A DNA stretch of 64,000 nt from Chionis minor (lineage: Eukaryota; Chordata; Aves; Charadriiformes; Chionididae). The stretch is from positions 61,073 to 125,072 of the forward strand of contig VZSF01006754.1 of the NCBI GenBank assembly GCA_013398295.1. Reading direction: 5' to 3'. Under the pieces are notes generated by a model. The model saw nothing but the letters and a program-made list of their open reading frames with translations, was not told where the DNA came from and did no database searches. Both the position numbers and the translations under genes were made by a program. This document shows, piece after piece, positions 27,153 through 37,430 of this stretch (the first letter of the stretch is position 1; every line of letters begins with the position of its first letter).

Positions 27153-29379
27153 TAAAGACTTCCATTGTTAACAAAGTGTTCATATGGTCACAGGACATCC
27201 TCGCTTACTGCACCCTTCTGAAGGTAAGGATGTCAAATCATAATGAATTCATTTCTGATACTTCTTAGGAGCTGGAAATGTCACAGCAAGAGCAAAGAAA
27301 ATTGTGGTGGATGTCTTGAAGGAAAATCTGAGCTACTTGCCATAAAATCTCTGTGCATGAGTAAAGGAAGTGCTAGCTTTATTTTGGGATACTAGATCAC
27401 TGAAATTTGTAGATATTCTTCTGTCCCCATGCATTCTGCTTCTACACTGTGCAGTCTTAATACCCACTCATCTCCATAATTCCTTTTGACTTACAACACA
27501 GAAATAAAACTTCTGATACCTTAACGTTGCCCTGTCTCTTGTCAGAGTTCACATTTGCTATAGCTAGCTATAAAAATGGCAGCTTTTTTTCCACTGGATA
27601 AACAATTCAGCTGTCAGTGGATATGATGATCAAAGACGAGTACTATTTTTTGCACACACAAGCTTTTAAAACCTGGCCTCTAGTTTAGGATCCTGAATTA
27701 GCGTTAACTCCAGTGGTAACTGGGGAATTGCAAACGTTTTATGAACTCTGGTGAACTCACACTGTACACTCTATATTCATGCCTCTCTACAAAGTACTGC
27801 CCGAAACTTCTGAAAAGGCACATTTAACTTACCTGAAACTCTAAACACTTACAAAAAACCAAAAATGGTGCAGATTTCAAAAGGAAGGGAAAACTTCTTG
27901 GGCTCGGTCTGGAGAATATTGATCCTAGTAGTCAACTCTCAAAAGTCTGCTGGCCAAACCTAGACATTGCGGAAGGGCAGTGACAGAGGTTGAAGAGGTT
28001 CAAAAAGCTATGGCCGTAGGCTTGACTTCCTGTGAAAGGTAACAGACAGGTTTTATTTGAAACAAAGCTGCCTCCCTGCTTTCTCGGACCTGTGGCTTTC
28101 TCCTCAGAGGGTGCACTGAGACCCAAGGACATGCCAAAATTCAGTTCAACTGAGGATGCTTCTGCTGCAAAAGGACGCGACATCGGTTTATGGGTAAATT
28201 GTCATAAATGCACTTTGAGTGCCTTTGTATTGAAATATGATCAATCCCTAAGGAAAACTACTGATCTGTATAATTAGAGGGAACTGATACACACATCCAT
28301 GGCTGATGGCAAATTGAACACACAGGAATTCTCACTCATTCCTGCAATAATCACAACACAGCTACCACACTGGCATAGAATTTTAATACACAAAAGGCAA
28401 GTTCTTAATGCGAATTAAGTTTAAGATTAGATTTTTTTTTCCCCTATTTTTCCTCTTTTCAGAATCTCTTGAGGCTTCAAAGGCACCTTTCATACACCAG
28501 GATGTTTTCTCATTATAGGGAGCAAGCTTATCAGACAAGTGCTACTTAATTCCACACTTGAGCCCATAAGTGGTGACCCAGATTTCTGGTCTCTCTTTGC
28601 AGAAGTTGGTCCATGAGTATTTCATGCTGGATAACAAGACAAGCAAGCCTGCCAGAACAAGGGCATGGCACAGAGCAAGGCAGAAGCACGTGAGTCTGAA
28701 GGAACCTTGGCCTTTATGTGGATCACAGCCAGGTCAGATGCAAGGAGGTAGACTCATTCACTTAACCCCAAGCCCAAGGAAGGGATCCTCCACACAACAG
28801 ATGAGACTTCCCTTCCTCAGAGATTGCTGCAAGCTCAGACCTAGTTTATGAGGGCTGTGTGATGGCCAGCAGACTGTTTGAAATGGGCTGGGAATGGCAT
28901 CAATTGACTCTGGTTGGGTAAGCCCCCTCAGGGTCTAATTTCCAGGTTGACAGCCTCAGCAGGGGAACATGAAGTGCATAATAAAACACTTAGAAGTTAT
29001 AAAGAAACCCTAGGAGATGAGTACATACACAGGCAGCCAAATGGTGCAGTCATGCTGGGTTGCACAGGCTCCATCATAAATCACGATTCATTTTCCAAAT
29101 GTGCATCGCATACTTGAGCCAGAAGCTGGACACACTCTTTCCTCTGTACTGTGTCACATTAATGAAACCATGGTATTAGCTGTCAAATTATAACTGACAT
29201 CCCCTGCTCCCAGAGAGAATTTGAGTTGCACAGAGATACATAATGGATGCTCTTATCTGTTTTCAGGAGGGTTTTGCAAGCCAGGTTATACCTCATGAGC
29301 CAGGTGAGGGAAGCACAAGTTGGGTGGTCCTTGGTGAAGACATCTTCATGCCTGCTGTAGAGCATCTTGGTTTACTTAC

Positions 29380-29511
29380 CTGAAGGTCCTGATGGGCAGG
29401 TTACTGCCTCAAGCACCTCTTGTCTGCCAATGGGGAGTCTGTGGCAGAGCCACCTACTGCCTTCCAGAGCCTGTGTCCAAACAAACTCAACCCTGCTCTG
29501 CTTCTGGCTTC
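29380..29511 (-). other. possible minus-strand exon (splice sites only)
   Basis: On the minus strand the sequence CTTCAG|GTAAGT matches the donor consensus exactly (last exon base 29380). An upstream pyrimidine-containing 'tttcatttgaag' near 29512-29523 could serve as acceptor. One frame is open between them, but I recognise no protein. A non-coding RNA exon or coincidence are both possible; without transcripts this is only a hint. Confidence 0.15.
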
Positions 29512-30462
29512 AAATGAAACTAGATTTTATGAAGGACAACACAGTATGCACGTGGCTTTCTGGGTGCCACACTGCAGTGATAAAGAGACCAAGCACATAG
29601 AAGAGGTTGACCGTCAGAAGCAATAGAGTGCTCTTGAGATGTCCCTAAAAATGTAGTCATTCCCACACCCAACTAGACTGTTTTCACCTACCTCAGTTCA
29701 GAAACTCAGAAGTATAATGCATACAAGATGTCCATATATGAAGAGAAGTTCTAGTGATCCAGAGCAGGCTTTTCTTCCCCCTGACAGATAGTCCTGGCTT
29801 ATGCTTACACACACAGAGGCTGTGGGAAAAGAGAAGTTTGTTACTCAGAATTAGAGGAGAGCAACCATCAAGATTTGATAGGTCTCAGAGTGTGCGTGAA
29901 CAAGCAAGTGTTTTGCAAAGAAACAAGATGGGTTCTACCCATCCCAGCTGCTAGCACAGACTAAGCTCAGAGAGCCCTGTCTCTGTTCCAGAGGATGAAA
30001 TGCTGCAAGAAGGCTGGGGCTCATTTTCTTGGAGCAAAGATGATGTGTTTCTTTCAGACAAATGCAAAAACATAAGAATACGGGAAGGCATTGCCCTTGG
30101 CACGGGAATTGCCTTTTTTGTGCAGGGTCTGGCACAGGGGCACTTGAAGAGAGCTGCTGCATGAGTGCTAAATAGCTCTTTGCTAGAAATCCCTGCTCCC
30201 TGAAGCCTTGCTTGAGATATTGACTGAGCCCAAAGGAAAGGGCTATCAGGAAACATAGCTCCTGTGACTCATAATTGTCAATGCAAGCCTGTCATTTAGG
30301 CATATCCGCAGGTCTCTTTCTGCTGATCTCTCTCATCTTTAGTCTGCCTCCTGGCTAGTTTTGCTTTTGTCATCTGCTGCAGGCAGCAACGTTTTCAAGC
30401 ACCTGCTGCAACTGAGATTTCCCACCCCACCCCCCCATTTCAGCATGCACACAGAAAAACTT

Positions 30463-30492
30463 CTATACAGAAGTTTTCTATACAGAAGTTTT
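30463..30492. repeat. 15-bp exact tandem duplication
   Basis: The unit 'ctatacagaagtttt' occurs twice without a gap (30463-30477 and 30478-30492), followed by a partial third ('cttctata'). The unit itself overlaps a small palindrome ('cttctatacagaag'). This looks like a minimal replication-slippage duplication. Confidence 0.85.
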
Positions 30493-30708
30493 CTTCTATA
30501 CTTCCCAAACTATTAAAGAGTGTAAGCCTGTAGACAGAAACAGCATATTTAGAGGCTTTCTGAGGGAAGAGCAGACAGTTCAGAGCTGGTAGATCACAAT
30601 GTTTAGCTAATGGTGAGCACAGACTCCTACCACATCTTCTAAGGTCCAAGTGACCCATCACAGTCAATATATCCATCGTTTAATTCTCTCCGACTCCCCT
30701 GACTGCAG

Positions 30709-30856
30709 TGCAGCCCAGTGCACAGAACCTACTGCTACAGGCACCTCACCTCTCACAAAGCAGGGCTTCAGTGTCTATGCAGCCTCTTTCCACAGAACAT
30801 TACCCTGCATGACTGCAGCATCTTCTCTTACCCTGACAAGCTGCCGTGGAGCTGCC
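30709..30856 (+). other. possible exon bounded by good splice sites
   Basis: A pyrimidine-rich stretch ending 'cccctgactgcag' (to 30708) precedes the segment, and 'gtaagt' follows at 30857-30862. Two of the three frames stay open across the 148 bp. The frame starting at 30709 is cysteine-rich, with peptide such as 'CSLFPQNITLHDC', and stays open past the donor to about 30981. I do not recognise the protein. With the next candidate (31243-31388), only the second open frame (phase 0 at the donor) joins without a stop. Confidence 0.18.
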
Positions 30857-31242
30857 GTAAGTACAGCATCTTGGCCCTGCCGCTCTCTCCTGGAGCAGGC
30901 ACTGCTCAAACCAACCTTCCATTTTACTGCATGACCAAGCACCTCACCTCTGTCAGGCTGAGAATTAATGGGAAGTTTTGAGCTGTATTTCCCCTCAAAA
31001 TACCAGGCATGACTTATTTTGAATCTATGTGATCATAACAAACCATTCTAGCACAGAAGTATTTACCACAGTCCTTCCTAAGTCACGATAGACATGATCC
31101 TCACCGCAGATAAAACCCCCTCTCCCCATTTGCTCCACAATGGGTTCTCTGCAGGTCTGCAGGTCCGGTACCACCAACCCAGGCATACACACACAGAGAC
31201 ATAAAGGCTTTGCAAACATGTTTGCACCTCTCCATCTCCCAG

Positions 31243-31388
31243 GAGCAGAGAAATGTGGGAAGGGACTGTTTTGTTGCTGGCTATAGCCATACAGTGCAGA
31301 AACTGCATCTGGTCATGCAAGATGCCAAAGGGGGAGTCGACAGGCGGGATCCCCAGAGGAGATACTTCTCCAAGATCCACTGCTGGAG
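31243..31388 (+). other. possible exon bounded by good splice sites
   Basis: The acceptor 'cacctctccatctcccag' (to 31242) is a strong polypyrimidine-AG, and the donor GGAG|gtaaga follows at 31389. The frame from 31243 is open throughout and includes the basic peptide 'RRDPQRRYFSKIHCW'. In that frame translation would stop just past the donor (taa at 31391), so splicing would be needed for a longer product. No family is recognised. It may be an exon of a non-coding RNA, of an unknown gene, or chance. Confidence 0.2.
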
Positions 31389-33263
31389 GTAAGACATCTG
31401 AAGTAGCTGAAGTGCATGTTGCATTTGCTCTCCACTCTGCACGCAGCATTGCTGAGCACAGCACTGGCAGGGATCAGAATGGGCTTGGGACAAGTGGTAA
31501 GGGGTACCAGTGTCACCTGTGCTGCACTTGTTCATAGAGGGCCACTATTCTGGCAGGCATCATTTCAGGTAAGTGCAGGTGTGTTGAAAAAGCCACCAAC
31601 AAGCAGGTAACAGCAGTAGAAATCCACCAGCATCTCAGGAAAGGAGAAAGAGGGGTTATCAGCAGCTTGTTATTTCCCCCTATCCACTCCAGAACATGGC
31701 TATAAGTTTGTATTTCAACTAGCAATGCAAAGACCATGAGGTCTCATGTCACATGTCACTCTAGCATCCAAGAACATTAAAATAGCCACTCTGTGGGCTC
31801 TCCCAACACTTAGAGAAGTGCTAAACAATCTGTTCCACGCAGGACTGCCATATGCAAACACTGATGTGCCAGAGACAATACTTCTGCGCTGGCACATTGC
31901 AGAGCACTTGCCGCAGCAGCAAGGGTGACTGCACTGTGCCTAGTTGAGCACACAACCATGGGGCTCTCCTGTCGACTTTTCTACTTTGATTTTGCTCCAG
32001 CCAGTAATTCAAAGATTTTTTAAAAAAGAACGAAGAATATTGATCAAAAGAAGAAATATTGATCTGGCAGGCTTCTGTTTGCCACTCCATTTTGGGGAGC
32101 TTATCCTTGCTTTTTGAGCTAGCTCAGGAGTTTCTCAGGAAAGAAAATGCCTTCTGCTTAAGGACCCTGTGATGAGAGCTCAGCTCCTGGCTTGGCAACA
32201 CCTTTCCAGGTCTCAGACGAGACGGGTGACATTCATGTCATTGCATACCCACTGTGCCCATACAGGCACCCTTGGCCACAGGCAGAGGAGTGTAAAAGTA
32301 GGTGCAGCAGAGAGCATGAGTCAACTGTCCAGGAGTGGAGGAACTGGACAGTGTCCCTCTAGACCCTCCTTTGTGGCTTCTAACAGCATGCAAACCATCT
32401 CCAAATGCACCATACCCTGTGCCACCAACAACCTGAGTGAGACCCCGAGGTTTTCCAGCTCCTTGGGCACTATTTTAGCAGAGGTGGCCCTGCTGCTCTG
32501 CATGATGTGAGCAACCAGCTCTGTTAGGTGCGTCTCACACAGAATTAAAAAGAAACTAATTTTGCCTAGACAGCGTGTTGCCCACACAAAACACTTGTGC
32601 ATAGGGAATAATTCATGCTAATACACAGTGCCTGATGCTCCTGGCTCTGACCCTGTATCTGGAGAGCTGCGTCTGCCACCTGAGCCACCAGAGCAGTGAG
32701 CAGGCATGGCTGTCACTGCCCCAACACACAGGCTAGAGGCATCACAATAGCAGAGATCCTGACTCTTATAGATCGTGTCAGCCTGGATGTGCCAAATACA
32801 GTCAGATTTGTCAGCACAGCTAGAGAATTCAAATCCTGAATGTCCACATTGGATCAGATCTGGGTTTGGTGGGGGTTTTTTTGCATGTTTGTTTTTGGTT
32901 TTTTTACACAAACTCAGTCAGCTGCCCAATTCCAAAGCATCTGTTCTGAGGCACAGACAGTGAAATCCACCTCCCAAGAGCCAGTAGGCACAAGCCTCTC
33001 CATCCCACAGCTTCACCATTCGTCATACTGTCATACTTGTATGCACAATCAGGAGGCAACACGCCATTCCTTTTTAAGGTCAGGCCAAAATTTGGGGGTA
33101 GGAATTGGAGCATCATGACAGCTCATGGAAAACAGAGGCAACTCTTCTCTTGGCATTTCTTCCCCAAAGGAGCAGATATTCCAGCTATGGTATCCATACA
33201 TCAGCAGAGCACACCTCACACCTAACAGCAGGCATATTAGTTCACAGAGGTGCTTTCAGAGAT

Positions 33264-33285
33264 GCTAATGCCACTTGGCATTAGC
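33264..33285. repeat. perfect 9-bp hairpin, 4-nt loop
   Basis: GCTAATGCC (33264-33272), loop ACTT, GGCATTAGC (33277-33285). The palindrome is perfect but short, and a few of this size are expected by chance in 64 kb. The TAAT cores resemble homeodomain sites, but this is not evidence of function. Confidence 0.6.
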
Positions 33286-34377
33286 CTTTAGGACACCATC
33301 ATTTTTATCAGGCTGGGCACCCCTTGTGTTAGCTACTGTTAGAAATCTGGAAGAGGGAAACCACTGTGCAGCTCCAATTGCCTAGTTCAATTTCAATGTA
33401 ATGGTACCCAGGTGCATTTGTATCAACAAGCCTTAGAGCCCTGCTGATGTATCCCAGACATTTCAAATCCCCAGAAAGGCACAAATACCAGTCTCTGACA
33501 CTTCATGGCTAATTTCTTAGGAAAGCTGGATTTCCCTATGGATTGGGCTACATGTGAGGGGAGCAGGAACCAGCAACTGAAGGACTGGTCTCTTCATAAC
33601 TGTCTGAGCCCCAGAGCATTCCATCTGCTTCTTTAGTGGCTTGTCTACAGAAATATTTTCTTTGAAGACTGCTCACTGACAGAAAATAATTGCTTTACAG
33701 CAGCTAGAACTATTCATTTTGAATACTCAAGTGCATAAGCCTCCTTTGATATTCAGAAAACAAAACTTCCCCCTGCTCATGACTGGCTAGCAGCGTGCAC
33801 ACTACAGTGTGCATCCCACTAGGGACCTCAAACATGAATATACGTAAATCTGTTACCCACTAAGGGGAACGCAGACTAACTTATCCTAGGGAAGGAACCT
33901 CTGGTTCTTGAGGACCTGACTGTGGATCCATGCCTTAGTGGATGGAAGCCCCCTTGTCTTCTGTAGATTGCACAAACACCCTGCCAGCTATCCTCCCTGC
34001 ACCACCATGCATTCCTGAAGAGCCCCTGTACCTGAGATTCTCTCTCCTGCCAGGACAGAAGCAGTCTCCCTCTCACTCCCCTCCCCAGGAATCAGTGTCG
34101 GTCTTCGGGCCAAGGCCAGTACTCCCTTGAGGCCACCTGCACTCTTCTCAACAATGCAGCTGAGAAGCAGCAAATCGGACACAACTTAAACCCGTCTATA
34201 AAATGGGGTAATTCCTCCAGTTCTCAGTGGCATAAGGCAAATATCCAGGTCTCTGGAGGCATCCATGCCTGCCAGAAACAAAATCAGCCATGCCAGACCC
34301 ATACTAGGATTTGTCCTTCCAGCTTGTTTGATAAGGGTCTCAGAGACTAGGGGGAAAAGTTGGAGCAAGGAAGGTGT

Positions 34378-34768
34378 ACCCGTGATGGAAGAGGATCAGG
34401 GTCAAGGAATACTTAAGCAAACTCACAGGGATGCATCTGTGAGTGCTGAGAGAGCTGAGAGATGTCATTGCAAGGCCACTTGATAATCAGTGATCAATCA
34501 TAGTGGATGGAAAAAGTGCCCGAGGACTGGAGAAAAGCAAATGTCACTCTCATCTTCAAGAAGGGCTATAAGGAGGACATAGGGAACTACAAGCCAGACA
34601 GTCTCGCCTTGATCACTGGATCAGTTCAGTCTCCCTCCTTGGAGATATTCAAAAGCAGTCTGGACACAGTCCTGGACAACTGGCTGTAGGTGACTTGGTT
34701 TGAGCAGAGGGACTGGGCAGATGACCTCTGGAGGTCCCTTCCAATCTCAACTATTCTGTGAGTATATC
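34378..34768 (+). mobile_element. CR1 LINE with large internal deletion
   Basis: The first part (to about 34618) matches the upstream reverse-transcriptase region of CR1 ORF2: 'gaggatcagggtcaaggaat', 'gggatgcatctgtgagtgct', then the peptide 'VPEDWRKANVTLIFKKG' and 'DIGNYKPDS' in the frame starting at 34507. At about 34618 it jumps directly to the 3' end of the element: 'PSLEIFKSSLDTVLDNWL', stop at 34687-34689, then the 3' UTR block 'ggaggtcccttccaatctca' and one terminal 'attctgtga'. The RT core, including the ADD box, and most of the C-terminal region are missing, as is everything 5' of the RT. A smaller deletion lies near 34428, where the segment preceding 'gggatgcat' is shortened relative to CR1 copies as I know them. 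It is a dead, rearranged copy. Confidence 0.9.
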
Positions 34769-34776
34769 ATTCCCAG

Positions 34777-34882
34777 CAACGGCATATCACTGAGGTGGAA
34801 AAAGTAGAACCACATCTGTGCTATCTTGAATGGGGTTCTTAAGCAAAGACAGGCACTAGCTCTTCAATCTTTATGCATCCAA
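34777..34882 (-). repeat. unrecognised ~106-bp repeat, copy 2 (inverted)
   Basis: This is the reverse complement of the segment at 25354-25459 at about 90 % identity. Read on the minus strand it begins 'gttggatgcataaagattga' and ends 'cctcagtgatatgccgttg'. It starts within about 10 bp of the 3' end of the deleted CR1 copy, which suggests either that the CR1 inserted at its edge or that the two moved together. Copy 1 has no CR1 on the corresponding side. Confidence 0.88.
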
Positions 34883-37387
34883 CTTTCCAATCCACCGGCC
34901 AGCGTAGTTATGTCCTGCCACCAATAAGACGACAAACTGTTCAAAAGCCTAAGTGACACTTCATGCCTGGAGGTGAAGTCAACCAGCACATCTGAATTTT
35001 CTTCAACATCTGATTTACCATGTTGTTAATGGTTGTGCTAAATCATTAATAGAGGTTAGTGCTGAATTCATCTAAGAAATGCTGAGCTGAGTCAATGTTA
35101 TTCTCCCACTTCAGTTCGTCCTTGCAAATCAGCTTGAATTGAATGGCTCCCTTACTCTGCACACAAAAATAAAACACATGTAGAGGCTCATTCTGGGATT
35201 TTGTTGAGCAGGTGCTGATTTGTAGAATCAAGTACATTCAAGATGATGTGATATACTCACATTCACATTCTGGCCTGCAGACAAAACATTCCATGAGAAC
35301 CAGAGGTTTCCAAGCAAGAGGGAAGATTTCATACTGGGAATTAACTTCAGCCCCTGGAATTCACTTAGTGAGTCATGCAGCTCCCTCCCATCTCCACTGG
35401 TGCCAAAGAAAGAATAATTCCCTCTTCAAGGGGCTCCCAAAGTGTTCGGCATTACCCATCCACACTTCATGGCTGATGAAGAGGCCTTTTCTAGGGCAAA
35501 TTCATTCCAGATAGTAAAAGAACAGTGATGTTCAATCAGCCGCTATGGTAGTCAAGTCAACCATGCCCTCTATGTAGGGACAGTTAAGTTGATCTGGGTA
35601 GGAAAAATAGGAAAGGAGATATGAGCTGAGGCATTAGCCTGGCCCTTCAAAGACAACTGTGAAATGCAGACAATATAGTTGACACAACAAAAGCTGACAA
35701 ATAGTACTGATATAGGAGAATATGGTGTAAATATGCCTTCCCTTAGCTGTGTGCAGCTAATGCAAATTAAGCTACCATCCAGCATTGTCCTACAAAAGGA
35801 CTCACTGCATTTTGACTTTTCAAAATTGCTGATAGACAGGCTCTGCCCCCCATTTACACGTCTCTCCCTGTTCTATAGAGAACTGCAACACCCCAAAAGG
35901 GGGAAAATTACAACTTTCCTCATGAAGACTTTACAATACATCCAAGGGCTGTCCCACTTGAGAAATAAGTCTTTGTGCAGCTGGCAGAATTATCTCACCA
36001 TAAGAGGGGGAAGACTTCAGAGAAAGGGTGCCAAACACCCTCAGACAAATGTCACATTGCCCGTAAGGACAGGAGGAAAGCCTTGGAGTAAGAAGATTTC
36101 CTCTTGGAGTAGGGTAGAAGGTCTCCTCTACTTATTTTGTGGATGAAGAGCTTGTTTGTGAGAAGCTGAGCATTTCAAAACATTTTGGTAACTTTCTCTT
36201 AAACCCAGATAAATGACAAATATATGACAGCAGGTCTAATCTGGAAACATGGTTTCACTGTAAAGTGCCGCAGATGACACTCAACAGATAATCATCAACA
36301 AAACTGTTACCAGTCTCAGCAAAGCAGTGGTAGCCCTTGACATCCCCCAACAAACAGCACATCAGTTTGAAACAGAAACCTCCTCCTCTGTTTACCAGCA
36401 CATAGCTTCACTGCAGCAGGCTATGGGCAGACAGCAAGGCAGGATGCCTGGTTACCCACTGCAGTTTGAACCTTGAAGAGCCAACAGCAGCTTGCAGACC
36501 CCAGGAACAAGAGTTAAGAGCTAGTACAGACCCATTCGTTCACATAAATGTGGGCATCTGCTTCTGTGCAAGTTGCTCAGAAGACAACTAAACCCAGATG
36601 CTGGTGGTCCCTTTCCCACAGGAAGAAAAACATTAAAATTAATACAAGGGCTTGTAAGAGAAAGGCATGCCAGATTTCTCCCAGAAATTAATGTGGTTAC
36701 GTGGATCATCTTACATCAGCATCATTTTGAAACCCTGCTAGGGAGCACCTGGAACTGCTTCAGTTGCCTTCAGAGCACGCTGCAGACTAGCTCTACTCAG
36801 TTATGGTTTGCCAACCTCTAAACAGCTCCAGTAAGGTCTCGTTGCCATTGCTCTTTGATTGGAGTCCTGACTCAGCACAGGTCAACCCACCAGCAGATCC
36901 CACTCTTTCAGTGTCTGTCATGGGCAAAGAGTCTTTGGGAAAAAAAGCCTTAACATTTCCCCACAAGAAAATCCAGAAGAATATCTGCTGTGAGATCATT
37001 CCCTGCAAGGGTGATATCATGAAATAAGTGATCACAAATCAAAAATTACTGCATGAAGAGTATTGATCACACAAATATCCTGACATTCTCAAGCCGTATA
37101 TGCATAAATACAGTTACACCAGAGCTACTGTACATACTTCTCTCTTTGAGGAAAAACTCTGCTGTTTTCATAGTTGCTTCTTTCTTACAAGTTTTGATCT
37201 TTAGTGTGACTATGAGAGCAGAAGCCTGCAACAGGACAAAGACAAAGATCTGACTTCAAAGGCTTGTAAGAACAGGAAACAGCCCAGCTCTGGGGCAGAT
37301 TCTGATAGGCAAGCAATCCTGCAAACCGTTTTGTTTGCGATGCCAGTGTGACTCCCACTTCTGTAAGCATAGCTTGTTTTTCTCTCC

Positions 37388-37430
37388 TCTAAAAAAACAA
37401 ACCAAAAACCAAACAAAACCCAAAACAAGC
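37388..37430. repeat. A/C-rich low-complexity tract
   Basis: The plus strand reads as a nearly pure A/C series of 'aaaacaaacc', 'aaaaacc' and 'aaacaaaaccc' units. It explains the hydrophobic, F/V/L-rich end of the overlapping minus-strand frame, which should therefore not be taken as a membrane protein. Confidence 0.75.

Larger units (their letters stand above)
22280..34370. other. long non-coding stretch, no confirmed gene
   Basis: In 12 kb I find no recognisable protein. The 133-codon frame at 23235-23636 (plus) and the 134-codon frame at 25813-26217 (minus) carry no motif. Separately listed items are one copy of an unknown repeat (25354-25459), an A-rich tract (27119-27152), a cluster of strong splice-site sequences (30.7-31.6 kb), a small tandem repeat (30463-30492) and a hairpin (33264-33285). 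Confidence 0.6.

Noticed and set aside
35679..36146. 155-codon plus-strand frame
   Set aside because: No recognised motif, no flanking splice or promoter evidence, and ordinary composition.
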